Assembly: GCF_016775155.1 (NCBI RefSeq)
Contig: NZ_JAEUGD010000067.1
Location: 295,622-359,621, forward strand
DNA from: Fulvivirga marina
GTDB lineage: Bacteria > Bacteroidota > Bacteroidia > Cytophagales > Cyclobacteriaceae
Direction: 5' to 3'
Length of the DNA stretch: 64,000 nt
This document shows positions 9,008-17,137 of the stretch, one piece after another. The notes under the pieces are model-generated. The model did not search any database. It was not told the DNA's origin and was given only the letters and a program-made list of their open reading frames with translations. Every line of letters begins with the position of its first letter. Within the stretch, counting starts at the first letter, position 1. The translations under genes and the position numbers were made by a program.

Positions 9008-10843
9008 ATGTGCGGAATAGTTGCCTATATAGGGCCCAGACAGGCTCATGAGGTTATCATAAAAGGGCTAAAGAGATTAGAATATAGGGGATATGATAGT
9101 GCAGGCATTGCTCTTCTCAACGGAGGCCTGAATATTTATAAGAAAAAAGGTAAAGTATCCGACTTGGAAGAACACCTTTATGAAAACAATCTGAACAGCA
9201 ATATCGGGATAGGTCATACACGTTGGGCAACCCATGGAGAACCAAATGATGAGAATGCCCACCCACATTACTCGCACTCTAAGAATCTAGCCATAATACA
9301 TAATGGTATTATAGAGAACTACAGTTCGCTAAAGCAGGAGCTAGTTAACAAGGGACATACCTTCGAAAGCGAAACAGATTCCGAGGTTTTTATACACTTC
9401 ATTGAAGATATTCAGCAGAACAATAACTGCTCGCTAGATGAGGCTGTTCGATTGGCTCTAACTAAAGTAGTTGGAGCATATGCCATAGTTATTATGTCTA
9501 AAGACAATCCCAACCTGCTAATCGCAGCAAGAAAGGGAAGTCCATTGGTTATAGGTATAGGAAAGGACGAGTTCTTCTTGGCATCAGATGCAACTCCAAT
9601 TATTGAGTATACCAACGAGGTGGTTTATCTAAATGATTATGAAATAGCCGTAATTGACAATAATGAATTAAAGCTCAAGAATACCCAGGATGTAGTTTCA
9701 ACACCATACATCCAGACCTTGGATATGGAGCTTGAAGCGATCGAAAAAGGCGGTTATGAGCATTTTATGCTGAAAGAGATTTTTGAGCAACCAAAATCCA
9801 TTGGTGATTGTATGCGTGGTCGTCTTAATGCAAATGAGGGGCGTCTGGTATTAGGTGGAATTAGGGAATATGCCAATAAGCTAGTTAATGCTGAACGAAT
9901 AATAATAGTAGCCTGTGGTACATCATGGCACGCCGGCCTAGTAGCCGAATATTTCATTGAGGAGTTTTGTAGAATACCTGTTGAGGTTGAATATGCTTCT
10001 GAGTTCCGTTATAGAAACCCAATCATCAATGAAGGTGATATCGTATTTGCTATTTCGCAATCTGGCGAAACTGCTGATACGCTTGCCGCTATTGAGCTGG
10101 CCAAGTCTAAGGGAGCCATTATATTTGGTGTTTGTAATGTTGTGGGGTCATCTATCTCAAGGGTTTCACATGAAGGTGCTTATACCCATGCCGGACCTGA
10201 AATTGGCGTTGCTAGTACAAAGGCCTTTACTGCTCAGTTAACCGTTCTTAACATGATTGCTTTACGAGTAGCTCATAAGAAAGGTTCAATAACTGAAAGG
10301 CGATACCACGAATTACTTGTTGAGCTTGAAAATGTGCCTGCCAAAGTAGAAAAGGCTCTTAAACTAGACACTCAAATCAAGGAGATATCTGAAACCTTCA
10401 AAGATGCTCGCAATTTCCTTTACCTGGGAAGAGGCTATAACTTCCCAGTGGCTTTAGAAGGAGCTTTAAAACTGAAGGAAATTTCATACATACATGCAGA
10501 GGGATATCCTGCTGCAGAAATGAAACACGGACCTATTGCTCTTATTGATGAAGAAATGCCAGTAGTTGTAATTGCAACAAGAGATAGTTCTTACGACAAA
10601 GTTGTTTCAAACATACAGGAAGTAAGAGCCAGAAAAGGTCGAGTAATTGCTGTTGTTACTGAGGGCGATGCACTTATACCACAAATGGCAGAGTTCGTGA
10701 TTGAGGTTCCTAAGACTGACGAAGCGTTAATGCCAATGGTATCAGTGATACCTTTGCAACTATTGTCTTACCATATTGCTGTAATGAGAGGTTGTAATGT
10801 GGATCAGCCTAGAAACCTGGCTAAATCAGTGACTGTAGAATAA
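9008..10843 (+). CDS. glmS: Glutamine-fructose-6-phosphate aminotransferase (isomerizing)
   Basis: 611 residues, full length. It makes glucosamine-6-phosphate from fructose-6-phosphate and glutamine, the first step to UDP-GlcNAc for peptidoglycan and LPS. After Met removal Cys2 is the N-terminal nucleophile of the glutaminase domain (CGIVAYIG, GHTRWATHGEP, HNGIIEN). Two SIS sugar-isomerase domains follow (CGTSWHAG, SQSGETADT, then YLGRGYNFPVALEGALKLKE in part) and the C-terminus RNLAKSVTVE is the family tail. It ends the operon with the GT5 stub and DUF4270 and is closed by the terminator at 10868. Confidence 0.97.
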   Translation: MCGIVAYIGPRQAHEVIIKGLKRLEYRGYDSAGIALLNGGLNIYKKKGKVSDLEEHLYENNLNSNIGIGHTRWATHGEPNDENAHPHYSHSKNLAIIHNGIIENYSSLKQELVNKGHTFESETDSEVFIHFIEDIQQNNNCSLDEAVRLALTKVVGAYAIVIMSKDNPNLLIAARKGSPLVIGIGKDEFFLASDATPIIEYTNEVVYLNDYEIAVIDNNELKLKNTQDVVSTPYIQTLDMELEAIEKGGYEHFMLKEIFEQPKSIGDCMRGRLNANEGRLVLGGIREYANKLVNAERIIIVACGTSWHAGLVAEYFIEEFCRIPVEVEYASEFRYRNPIINEGDIVFAISQSGETADTLAAIELAKSKGAIIFGVCNVVGSSISRVSHEGAYTHAGPEIGVASTKAFTAQLTVLNMIALRVAHKKGSITERRYHELLVELENVPAKVEKALKLDTQIKEISETFKDARNFLYLGRGYNFPVALEGALKLKEISYIHAEGYPAAEMKHGPIALIDEEMPVVVIATRDSSYDKVVSNIQEVRARKGRVIAVVTEGDALIPQMAEFVIEVPKTDEALMPMVSVIPLQLLSYHIAVMRGCNVDQPRNLAKSVTVE

Positions 10844-10867
10844 GAGAATATATAATTAATATTTTTG

Positions 10868-10898
10868 AAGGCTACCTTAATCAGTTTAGGGTAGCCTT
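10868..10898. terminator. Bidirectional terminator between glmS and the convergent 3HCDH-like gene
   Basis: A 9-bp perfect stem, AAGGCTACC (10868-10876) with GGTAGCCTT (10890-10898), and a 13-nt loop. T-rich sequence flanks it on both strands, so it can end both glmS and the gene at 10920. Confidence 0.75.
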
Positions 10899-10919
10899 TA
10901 CTTTTGGTAAGTTATAGGC

Positions 10920-11582
10920 TTAACCGACTCCCCTCAAGTACTCTTTCTTTAACAATGGACAAATCTTATATCTCTCGTCTTTAGTGTCTTCATAAATAGC
11001 CTCAAGTGTTTCATAGACATGATGTACACCAATAAGCTCAAGCCATTCAAAAGGTCCGTGTGGGTAATTTGTACCAAGCCGCATTCCCGAATTTATATCT
11101 TCCCTGGAGGCTGTTCCTTCCTGAACGGTATAAAAGGCTTCATTAATAATCATGAAAATAATTCTTGGAGTTACCATACCTACTCGATCATCCACCAGCT
11201 TATATTCCGCATCAAGAGACTCAAATACTTTTATTAATACATCCTCATTATTTTCAAGCGTAGTCACCTCAAGAACATCACGATTTACAAAGGTTGGCAA
11301 ACCGTTAAACCCAAATATATTTCCATCAACAGGTCCGTTTAAAAAAGCCAGCTCAGCAAGGCTTATCTTCACAGTGTTAAGAAAAACAACGGCATTTCCC
11401 GGATTTTTATAACATTCGAAATGGTCTGGATTTTCATCAATAATGAAATCAAAAACAAGATCCTTCTCACTCAAAAATCGTGGAGATGTAAGTTGCGATA
11501 GAAAGGTGTATTCATGGTTTTCAGAAAACTTCTCTTTAAATTCTAAAAAATTTTCCTCCTCCCCAATTATTAATATCTTCAT
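10920..11582 (-). CDS. 3-hydroxyacyl-CoA dehydrogenase-like protein, probably without NAD site
   Basis: 220 residues. The C-terminal ~90 residues match the helical 3HCDH domain: RVGMVTPRIIFMIINEAF, then RLGTNYPHGPFEWLELIG, the region that in the enzyme makes the dimer and substrate pocket. The N-terminal ~120 residues have a short beta-strand start (MKILIIGEEENF) but no GxGxxG, so the Rossmann NAD site of a real dehydrogenase is not visible. It may be a pseudoenzyme or use the domain for another purpose. It is a single gene, divergent from ridA. Confidence 0.65.
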   Translation of the reverse strand: MKILIIGEEENFLEFKEKFSENHEYTFLSQLTSPRFLSEKDLVFDFIIDENPDHFECYKNPGNAVVFLNTVKISLAELAFLNGPVDGNIFGFNGLPTFVNRDVLEVTTLENNEDVLIKVFESLDAEYKLVDDRVGMVTPRIIFMIINEAFYTVQEGTASREDINSGMRLGTNYPHGPFEWLELIGVHHVYETLEAIYEDTKDERYKICPLLKKEYLRGVG

Positions 11583-11599
11583 AATTTGCAGCTTTAAGG

Positions 11600-11607
11600 C
11601 AAAAATA
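11600..11607 (-). promoter_or_regulatory. -7 box of the 3HCDH-like gene
   Basis: TATTTTTG on the minus strand, an exact TAnnTTTG match, 18 nt before the ATG at 11582. The whole divergent gap to ridA is only 50 nt, so the leader must be short. No -33 element was identified. Confidence 0.35.
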
Positions 11608-11632
11608 GATATTAATATAAAAAATTGTCAGT

Positions 11633-12013
11633 ATGAACAGAATAATTGTCAACAGCAAAAAAGCTCCAGCTCCTATTGGCCCCTATAGCCAGGCCGTAAT
11701 GGTCAATGATACTTTATATGTATCTGGACAAATAGCCTTGGATGCCGAGAGTGGTGACCTTGTTACCAATAATATAGAGGCGGAAACAGAGAAGGTAATG
11801 AGTAACATTGCTCATATTTTATCGGAAGCAGGTCTTGACTTCACGAATGTTGTCAAGTGTAGCATCTTCGTTGCGGATATGAATAATTTCCAACTCATTA
11901 ACTCCATCTATGGAAAATATTTTCTTCAAAACCCACCTGCACGTGAAACAGTTGAAGTAAGCCAGTTACCTAAAAGTGTAAATGTAGAGATATCCTGTAT
12001 AGCGGTTAAATGA
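11633..12013 (+). CDS. ridA: RidA family reactive enamine/imine deaminase
   Basis: 126 residues, the usual RidA length. It hydrolyses reactive 2-aminoacrylate-type imines released by PLP enzymes, protecting other enzymes in the cytosol. Family features: KAPAPIGPYSQAV near the start, LYVSGQIALD, and the key Arg104 in PPARETVEV, with Glu119 in VNVEISCIAV. Bacteroidota homologues are also labelled TdcF-like. The stop overlaps the start of the next gene in an ATGA, so the two are coupled. Confidence 0.9.
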   Translation: MNRIIVNSKKAPAPIGPYSQAVMVNDTLYVSGQIALDAESGDLVTNNIEAETEKVMSNIAHILSEAGLDFTNVVKCSIFVADMNNFQLINSIYGKYFLQNPPARETVEVSQLPKSVNVEISCIAVK

Positions 12014-12483
12014 CCCTGATACCTCACAAGAACGAAACTTTAGTTGCCCCAATTACGGCACTACAAGCCCTAAGCAGGCTGAGCCTTGTCACTCAGCCTG
12101 CTGGTTTATCTCAATCACATAAAAGCCCCGATATCTTATTTGTTGGGCATATTGGAAAGTCTTCTTTTCGCATCTCGCGAAAGGTCAATTACCCACAAAA
12201 CTACTTACCCATAATTAAAGGCAAAATCGAGGGATCCAGTCGAGGATGTATCATATTTATCAAATACAGGCTATTTTTTAGCTCTATTCTATTTTTTACT
12301 TTCTGGACAGGTATGACCATGCTGATAGGACTCTTTTTCATATTCTTCCCTAAAGAATACGGGTATGCCATCATTGCCTTTTCTTCAGGGGTTGCCAATT
12401 ATGTTGTAACCCTGCTTAATTTCAACAAACAGGTAAAATTAAGCAGAGCAGCCCTTGACGAAGCGCTAAACATGAGCGCTTAG
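12010..12483 (+). CDS. Unrecognised small membrane protein coupled to ridA
   Basis: 157 residues starting in the ATGA that ends ridA. The first ~85 residues are soluble; the part FRISRKVNYPQNYLPIIKGKIEG resembles the strand-rich start of small PH-like membrane proteins. Two membrane segments follow at about 98-115 and 120-138, then a short charged tail. I do not recognise a family. The coupling to ridA may be only a matter of compact packing. The reading frame is intact and codon use looks like its neighbours. Confidence 0.6.
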   Translation: MTLIPHKNETLVAPITALQALSRLSLVTQPAGLSQSHKSPDILFVGHIGKSSFRISRKVNYPQNYLPIIKGKIEGSSRGCIIFIKYRLFFSSILFFTFWTGMTMLIGLFFIFFPKEYGYAIIAFSSGVANYVVTLLNFNKQVKLSRAALDEALNMSA

Positions 12484-12507
12484 TTATTATGCTAATTTAA
12501 CTTTTCG

Positions 12508-12515
12508 TAATTTTG
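12508..12515 (+). promoter_or_regulatory. -7 box of gltX promoter
   Basis: TAATTTTG, an exact TAnnTTTG match, 23 nt before the gltX ATG at 12539. It lies in the 55-nt gap after the previous gene. The -33 region has GTTATT rather than TTG. Confidence 0.45.
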
Positions 12516-12538
12516 TCCAATTAAATCAATCAAAAAAG

Positions 12539-14089
12539 ATGGATAAAGAAGTTCGTGTCAGGTTCGCTCCAAGTCCTACAGGAGCATTACATATTGGCGG
12601 TGTAAGAACCGCTTTGTACAACTATTTATTTGCAAAAAAGCATAATGGTAAAATGATCCTTCGCATTGAGGATACTGACCAAAACAGGTTTGTGCCAGGA
12701 GCTGAAGAATATATAAAAGAGTCGTTAGAATGGATGGGTATCATTGCCGATGAAAGCCCGTATGCAGGAGGGGAATATGGCCCTTACCGACAATCCGAAA
12801 GAAAAGGCATTTATGCAGAATATGCCCAAAAACTTATCGATGAGGGTAATGCTTACTATGCTTTCGATACGGCAGAGGAGCTTGAGGCTATGCGCGAAAG
12901 ACTCAAGGCTGCACGTGTTGATACGCCACAGTACAATGCAATCACGCGTATGCAAATGAAAAATTCCCTTACCCTATCGGGGGAAGAGGTTAATCAGAAA
13001 CTAGAAGCAGGAGAACCTTATGTGATCAGACTAAAAGTACCAAGAAAGGAAGATGTAAGGCTCAATGATATGGTACGTGGCTGGGTCATGGTACATTCAT
13101 CAGCAATAGATGATAAAGTACTGATGAAATCAGACGGCATGCCTACTTACCACCTTGCCAATGTGGTGGATGATCACCTGATGAAGATCACTCATGTAAT
13201 ACGTGGTGAAGAGTGGCTTCCTTCAGCACCACTACATGTTTTGCTCTATAAGTTCTTAGGTTGGGAAAACACCATGCCTCAATTCGCACATTTACCGTTG
13301 TTACTAAAACCCGATGGCAATGGTAAGCTAAGCAAAAGAGATGGTGACAAGCTCGGCTTCCCCGTATTTCCTATTCAGGGTTCATTCCCAGGTAAGGATG
13401 GAAAGACAGAAACATTCCATGGCTTCAGAGAAGATGGGTATCTACCCGATGCTCTACTTAATTTTCTGGCATTCTTAGGCTGGAATCCGGGCACCGAACA
13501 GGAAATATTCTCATTACAGGAACTCATCGAAGCATTTACAGTAGAAAGGATAGGTAAATCAGGAACCAAATTTGACATCGAAAAAGCTAAATGGTATAAT
13601 CAACAATATATCAAGGAGAAATCGGCTGTAGAGTTAAGTATATACCTCACCAAAGACCTTGAGACCAACGGCATACCTATTGATGAGCAAAAAGCAAAAA
13701 GGGTTTGTGAGGCCATGAGAGAGCGGATAGTTTTTCCTTCTGACTTGTGGAAAGATGGAAAATTCTTCTTCTCCATGCCTGATAACTATGATGAAACAGT
13801 AGTTCGCAAAAAATGGACCGAGGGCGCCGTTTCAGTGTTAGATGCTTATAAAGAAGCTATATTAAAGGCAGATAAGTTAACTGCTGACACAGCAAAAGAA
13901 ATTTTAAATAACATATTAGAAGAAAAAGGCGTTAAAATAGGACAGGTAATGCAAGCTGTAAGGTTAGCCATAACTGGCAAAGGCGGAGGACCTGACTTAA
14001 TGGAAATCATTGAGATTCTAGGCAATGAAGAAGTGGCTAACAGAATAAAGAAAGCTATTGATACATTGCCTGTTAAGCAAGTCAATTAA
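12539..14089 (+). CDS. gltX: Glutamate-tRNA ligase
   Basis: 516 residues, class I aminoacyl-tRNA synthetase charging tRNA-Glu. The ATP-binding HIGH motif lies in RFAPSPTGALHIGG (residues 8-21) and the KMSKS equivalent in GKLSKRDGDKLGFPVFP, about residue 265. Conserved RIEDTDQNRF and HVIRGEEWLPSAP are present, and the C-terminal anticodon-binding part is full length. It is followed at 12 nt by a short Lys-rich gene and then the AIM24 gene, likely one transcript. Confidence 0.96.
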   Translation: MDKEVRVRFAPSPTGALHIGGVRTALYNYLFAKKHNGKMILRIEDTDQNRFVPGAEEYIKESLEWMGIIADESPYAGGEYGPYRQSERKGIYAEYAQKLIDEGNAYYAFDTAEELEAMRERLKAARVDTPQYNAITRMQMKNSLTLSGEEVNQKLEAGEPYVIRLKVPRKEDVRLNDMVRGWVMVHSSAIDDKVLMKSDGMPTYHLANVVDDHLMKITHVIRGEEWLPSAPLHVLLYKFLGWENTMPQFAHLPLLLKPDGNGKLSKRDGDKLGFPVFPIQGSFPGKDGKTETFHGFREDGYLPDALLNFLAFLGWNPGTEQEIFSLQELIEAFTVERIGKSGTKFDIEKAKWYNQQYIKEKSAVELSIYLTKDLETNGIPIDEQKAKRVCEAMRERIVFPSDLWKDGKFFFSMPDNYDETVVRKKWTEGAVSVLDAYKEAILKADKLTADTAKEILNNILEEKGVKIGQVMQAVRLAITGKGGGPDLMEIIEILGNEEVANRIKKAIDTLPVKQVN

Positions 14090-14101
14090 ACCCTAAGTGT
14101 C

Positions 14102-14353
14102 ATGTCAAAGAAGGAATCAAAGAAGAAAAAAAAGAAAGTTCAGCCAAAGGTAAACCCGGAACTGGAAGGTTTTAACATAGAAATTGATTCCTTTGGTGAA
14201 ATAAAGACCAATTTTAACATCGATCGCATCAACGAGTTTCTTAACAAGAATGTAGAGGATAAGAAGCTCGCTGAGCGAGACGATTACGAAGATCTAAAAT
14301 CTTCAAAGCCAGAAAAAAAGGATAAGAAAAAAGACAACGACGACAAAGAATAG
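14102..14353 (+). CDS. Small Lys/Glu-rich protein downstream of gltX
   Basis: 83 residues, extremely charged: a Lys-rich head ([15 protein letters not shown]), a more ordered middle ([19 protein letters not shown]) that reads like a conserved beta segment, and a Lys/Asp tail. It starts 12 nt after gltX and stops 2 nt before the AIM24 gene. The ordered core and tight spacing argue for a real gene. It might bind nucleic acid or a partner through the core, but no function can be assigned. Confidence 0.65.
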   Translation: MSKKESKKKKKKVQPKVNPELEGFNIEIDSFGEIKTNFNIDRINEFLNKNVEDKKLAERDDYEDLKSSKPEKKDKKKDNDDKE

Positions 14354-14355
14354 CA

Positions 14356-15126
14356 ATGAACTCTCACGAAATAGACTATGAAATTAAAGGGGAAAGTATT
14401 CAGGTCGTTGAAATTGAACTTGACCCTAACGAAACAGTAATCGCCGAAGCGGGCGCCATGCTCTTTATGGACGATGGCATTACTTTTGAAACTAAAATGG
14501 GTGATGGTTCTGAACCAAACCAAGGTCTTTTTGGCAAACTCCTCTCTGCAGGAACCAGGGTGCTAACCGGAGAGTCTTTATTTATGACTCATTTTACTAA
14601 TAGAGGACCTCAAAAAGCTAAAGCAGCATTTTCAGCCCCATACCCAGGCACTATTATTCCTATCGATCTCAATAAAGCACCTCAAAATTCCTTAATAGTT
14701 CAGAAAGATGGCTTTTTATGCGCTGCTTTAGGAACAAAAATGTCCATTACATTTAACAAACGACTTGGATCAGGCCTGGTGGGTGGAGAAGGCTTTATTT
14801 TACAAAAGTTACAAGGAGACGGAAAAGCATTTGTGCATGCTGGCGGCACAGTTATAGAGAAAGAACTCAATAACGAAGTATTAAGAGTCGATACCGGATG
14901 TGTAGTAGCCTTTGAACCTTCTATTGACTTTAATGTTGAATCTGCCGGCGGACTAAAATCTATGCTGTTTGGGGGTGAAGGGTTATTTCTGGCAACATTA
15001 AGAGGCACGGGAAAGGTATATTTGCAATCCATGCCCATTAGAAAGCTGATACAAGCACTTGCTCCTTATGGGCGAAACAAAGGCAAGGAGTCCAGCTCCA
15101 TTCTCGGTAGCTTTTTGGAATCGTAA
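14356..15126 (+). CDS. AIM24 / TIGR00266 family protein
   Basis: 256 residues of the AIM24 fold, a beta-rich repeat family with a tryptophan-RNA-binding-attenuator-like arrangement. Typical features are [14 protein letters not shown] at residues ~31-44, [45 protein letters not shown] and [21 protein letters not shown]. In bacteria the role is unproven; yeast AIM24 sits in mitochondria. It is the last gene of the gltX group, convergent with the methyltransferase-like gene. Confidence 0.85.
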   Translation: MNSHEIDYEIKGESIQVVEIELDPNETVIAEAGAMLFMDDGITFETKMGDGSEPNQGLFGKLLSAGTRVLTGESLFMTHFTNRGPQKAKAAFSAPYPGTIIPIDLNKAPQNSLIVQKDGFLCAALGTKMSITFNKRLGSGLVGGEGFILQKLQGDGKAFVHAGGTVIEKELNNEVLRVDTGCVVAFEPSIDFNVESAGGLKSMLFGGEGLFLATLRGTGKVYLQSMPIRKLIQALAPYGRNKGKESSSILGSFLES

Positions 15127-15167
15127 CGCTTGGATAAGAATTAAAAGAGTCTCTGGATATCTATTAC

Positions 15168-15785
15168 TCAAAACCAGAACCGAATTTTTGGGAATATAGC
15201 AGGTGTAGTTTTTTTATATTCGAGATACTCATCCCCAAAAATTTTAATCAGTTTCTGCTCCTCATACCATATTCCAACAGGTAGGTAAACAAATATACAA
15301 ATAGCAGATACCAAGGTTGGCATTCTAAAATCATACAACAGAAAACCTAAAACCAATAGTACCGTTCCCGAATAAATTGGGTGTCTAACATACCCTAGAA
15401 TACCTGATCTATTAAGGCTGGCAGGGTCTTCTCTACTTAAACCCATAAAACTTTTGAAATCAAACTCACGAAAAGCAACTCTTATTACAACTACTCCTCC
15501 CCCAGCCAAGAGCAGGCTTATATATTGAAGAAATGATGAAGGAGGAAGCAATCGGTCTCCCTTAATAGCTCCATTGAGCAGCAGTATTGCCAAAAGTACT
15601 ACGATAGAAGAGGTATTGTAAAGTAAACGATAGGTCTTCGAAGAAATATTAAAACTTTTTTGGAGTTTCTCCTTACTACTTCGAGAAGCAAAAAGGCTAT
15701 GACAAAAGAAGAAAATCAGCCACCCAAAAGCCAAAAATATATAAGCTTCAATACCCTCCATGGGATTAAGGTACGAATTAAGCAT
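15168..15785 (-). CDS. Isoprenylcysteine carboxyl methyltransferase-like (ICMT/PEMT) membrane protein
   Basis: 205 residues with about five membrane segments. The C-terminal part has the SAM-binding signature of the ICMT/phospholipid methyltransferase group: GYVRHPIYSG (RHPxY) and, after two membrane segments, EEQKLIKIFGDEYLEYKK, the E-E pair. Bacterial members methylate lipids or small molecules, and some NnrU-like members have no assigned substrate. It is transcribed alone, divergent from the dehydrogenase gene by a gap with a single promoter box. Confidence 0.75.
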   Translation of the reverse strand: MLNSYLNPMEGIEAYIFLAFGWLIFFFCHSLFASRSSKEKLQKSFNISSKTYRLLYNTSSIVVLLAILLLNGAIKGDRLLPPSSFLQYISLLLAGGGVVVIRVAFREFDFKSFMGLSREDPASLNRSGILGYVRHPIYSGTVLLVLGFLLYDFRMPTLVSAICIFVYLPVGIWYEEQKLIKIFGDEYLEYKKTTPAIFPKIRFWF

Positions 15786-15815
15786 GGTGGCAAAAACTAA
15801 ATGGATTATAAATTA

Positions 15816-15823
15816 TATATTTG
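15816..15823 (+). promoter_or_regulatory. -7 box of the dehydrogenase gene at 15861
   Basis: TATATTTG, an exact TAnnTTTG match, 37 nt before the ATG at 15861. Its position downstream of the earlier in-frame ATG at 15801 supports the shorter start. Confidence 0.45.
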
Positions 15824-15860
15824 CTACCGTGTAGAAAAAATTTTAAGCCCAGCGCAAACG

Positions 15861-17093
15861 ATGGAAAACGTGAAATTAGGAATCATTAAGGAAGGTAAAG
15901 TACCGATCGACAGAAGAGTACCATTAACACCTGCCCAGGCAAAAGAGGTGAAAGAAAACTTCAAAAATGTAGAAGTAATTTGTCAATCAAGTGATATTCG
16001 TTGTTTTGAAGATGATGAATACCGTCAAAGTAGCATTACTGTAACTGACTCTATTGAAGATTGTGACATTTTGATGGGTGTTAAAGAAGTACCCATTGAC
16101 AACCTTATTCCAAACAAAACTTATTTTTTCTTTTCGCACACTATAAAAGAACAACATTACAACCGTAATCTCTTACAAGCCATTCTACAAAAGAAAATCA
16201 GACTCATAGATTATGAGACATTAACTGATTCAACAGGTACCCGTATAGTAGCTTTCGGACGCTACGCAGGCATAGTAGGTGCCTATAATGGAATATGGGC
16301 CTATGGAAAGCGCTATAACCTATTCGACTTAAGAAGAGCACATGAGTGTTTTGACTTGGAGGATCTTAAAACAGAGTACAGTAAGGTGTCACTACCTCCA
16401 ATAAAAATAGTAGTAACAGGCGGTGGCAGGGTTTCCAAAGGAGCCATGGAAGTGCTCAATGGCATGGGCATTCGTAAGGTGACTCCTGCAGAATTTTTGG
16501 AAAACTATTTTGATACGGCTGTATACTGTCAGCTTAACACTTGGGACTACAACAAACCAAAAGATGGTGGCGAGTTTATACGTAATGACTTTTATGCTAA
16601 CCCACAAAGCTATGAAGGTGACTTCCTGAAATATGCTAAGGCAGCGGACCTCCTTGTTGCAGGAGCTTATTGGGACCCACGAGCTCCAGTATTGTTCAGA
16701 AGAGATGATATTATGAAACCTGATTTCAAAATTAGGATCATAGCAGATATTACTTGCGATATTGAAGGGTCTATTCCCTCCACAAAACAGCCATGTACCA
16801 TAGCAGACCCTATCTATGACTACAACCCTAGTGATGACAAGGTAGAAGCTCCATTATCAGACGAAGGAAACATTACCGTCATGGCTGTTGATAACTTACC
16901 ATGCGAATTGCCCAGAAATGCCTCTGAAGACTTTGGTCGTGAGCTTGTAGATAATGTGTTACCGCATCTCTTTGATAATGATACAGAGGAAGTAGTCAAA
17001 AGGGCTACCATAGCCGAAAATGGGGCATTAACGGAACGGTACAGTTATCTTCAGAATTATGTAGACAATAAAGCCCCCGCTGGGACTCTTTAA
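15861..17093 (+). CDS. Saccharopine/alanine dehydrogenase-like NAD-dependent oxidoreductase
   Basis: 410 residues from the ATG at 15861, chosen because the first 20 codons of the longer frame cover a promoter box and do not align to the family. The N-terminus KLGIIKEGKVPIDRRVPLTP is the AlaDH/lysine-forming saccharopine dehydrogenase signature. GRYAGIVGAYNG lies mid-protein, and the Rossmann motif VVTGGGRVSKGAMEVL lies near residue 185. Conserved IADITCDIEGSIPST follows. The family oxidises saccharopine to lysine and 2-oxoglutarate, or deaminates alanine; which applies here is open, since no partner gene is nearby. Confidence 0.75.
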   Translation: MENVKLGIIKEGKVPIDRRVPLTPAQAKEVKENFKNVEVICQSSDIRCFEDDEYRQSSITVTDSIEDCDILMGVKEVPIDNLIPNKTYFFFSHTIKEQHYNRNLLQAILQKKIRLIDYETLTDSTGTRIVAFGRYAGIVGAYNGIWAYGKRYNLFDLRRAHECFDLEDLKTEYSKVSLPPIKIVVTGGGRVSKGAMEVLNGMGIRKVTPAEFLENYFDTAVYCQLNTWDYNKPKDGGEFIRNDFYANPQSYEGDFLKYAKAADLLVAGAYWDPRAPVLFRRDDIMKPDFKIRIIADITCDIEGSIPSTKQPCTIADPIYDYNPSDDKVEAPLSDEGNITVMAVDNLPCELPRNASEDFGRELVDNVLPHLFDNDTEEVVKRATIAENGALTERYSYLQNYVDNKAPAGTL

Positions 17094-17137
17094 TATGTAG
17101 TGAAATTTCAAACTATTTTTTATTACATTTAGGAGAT

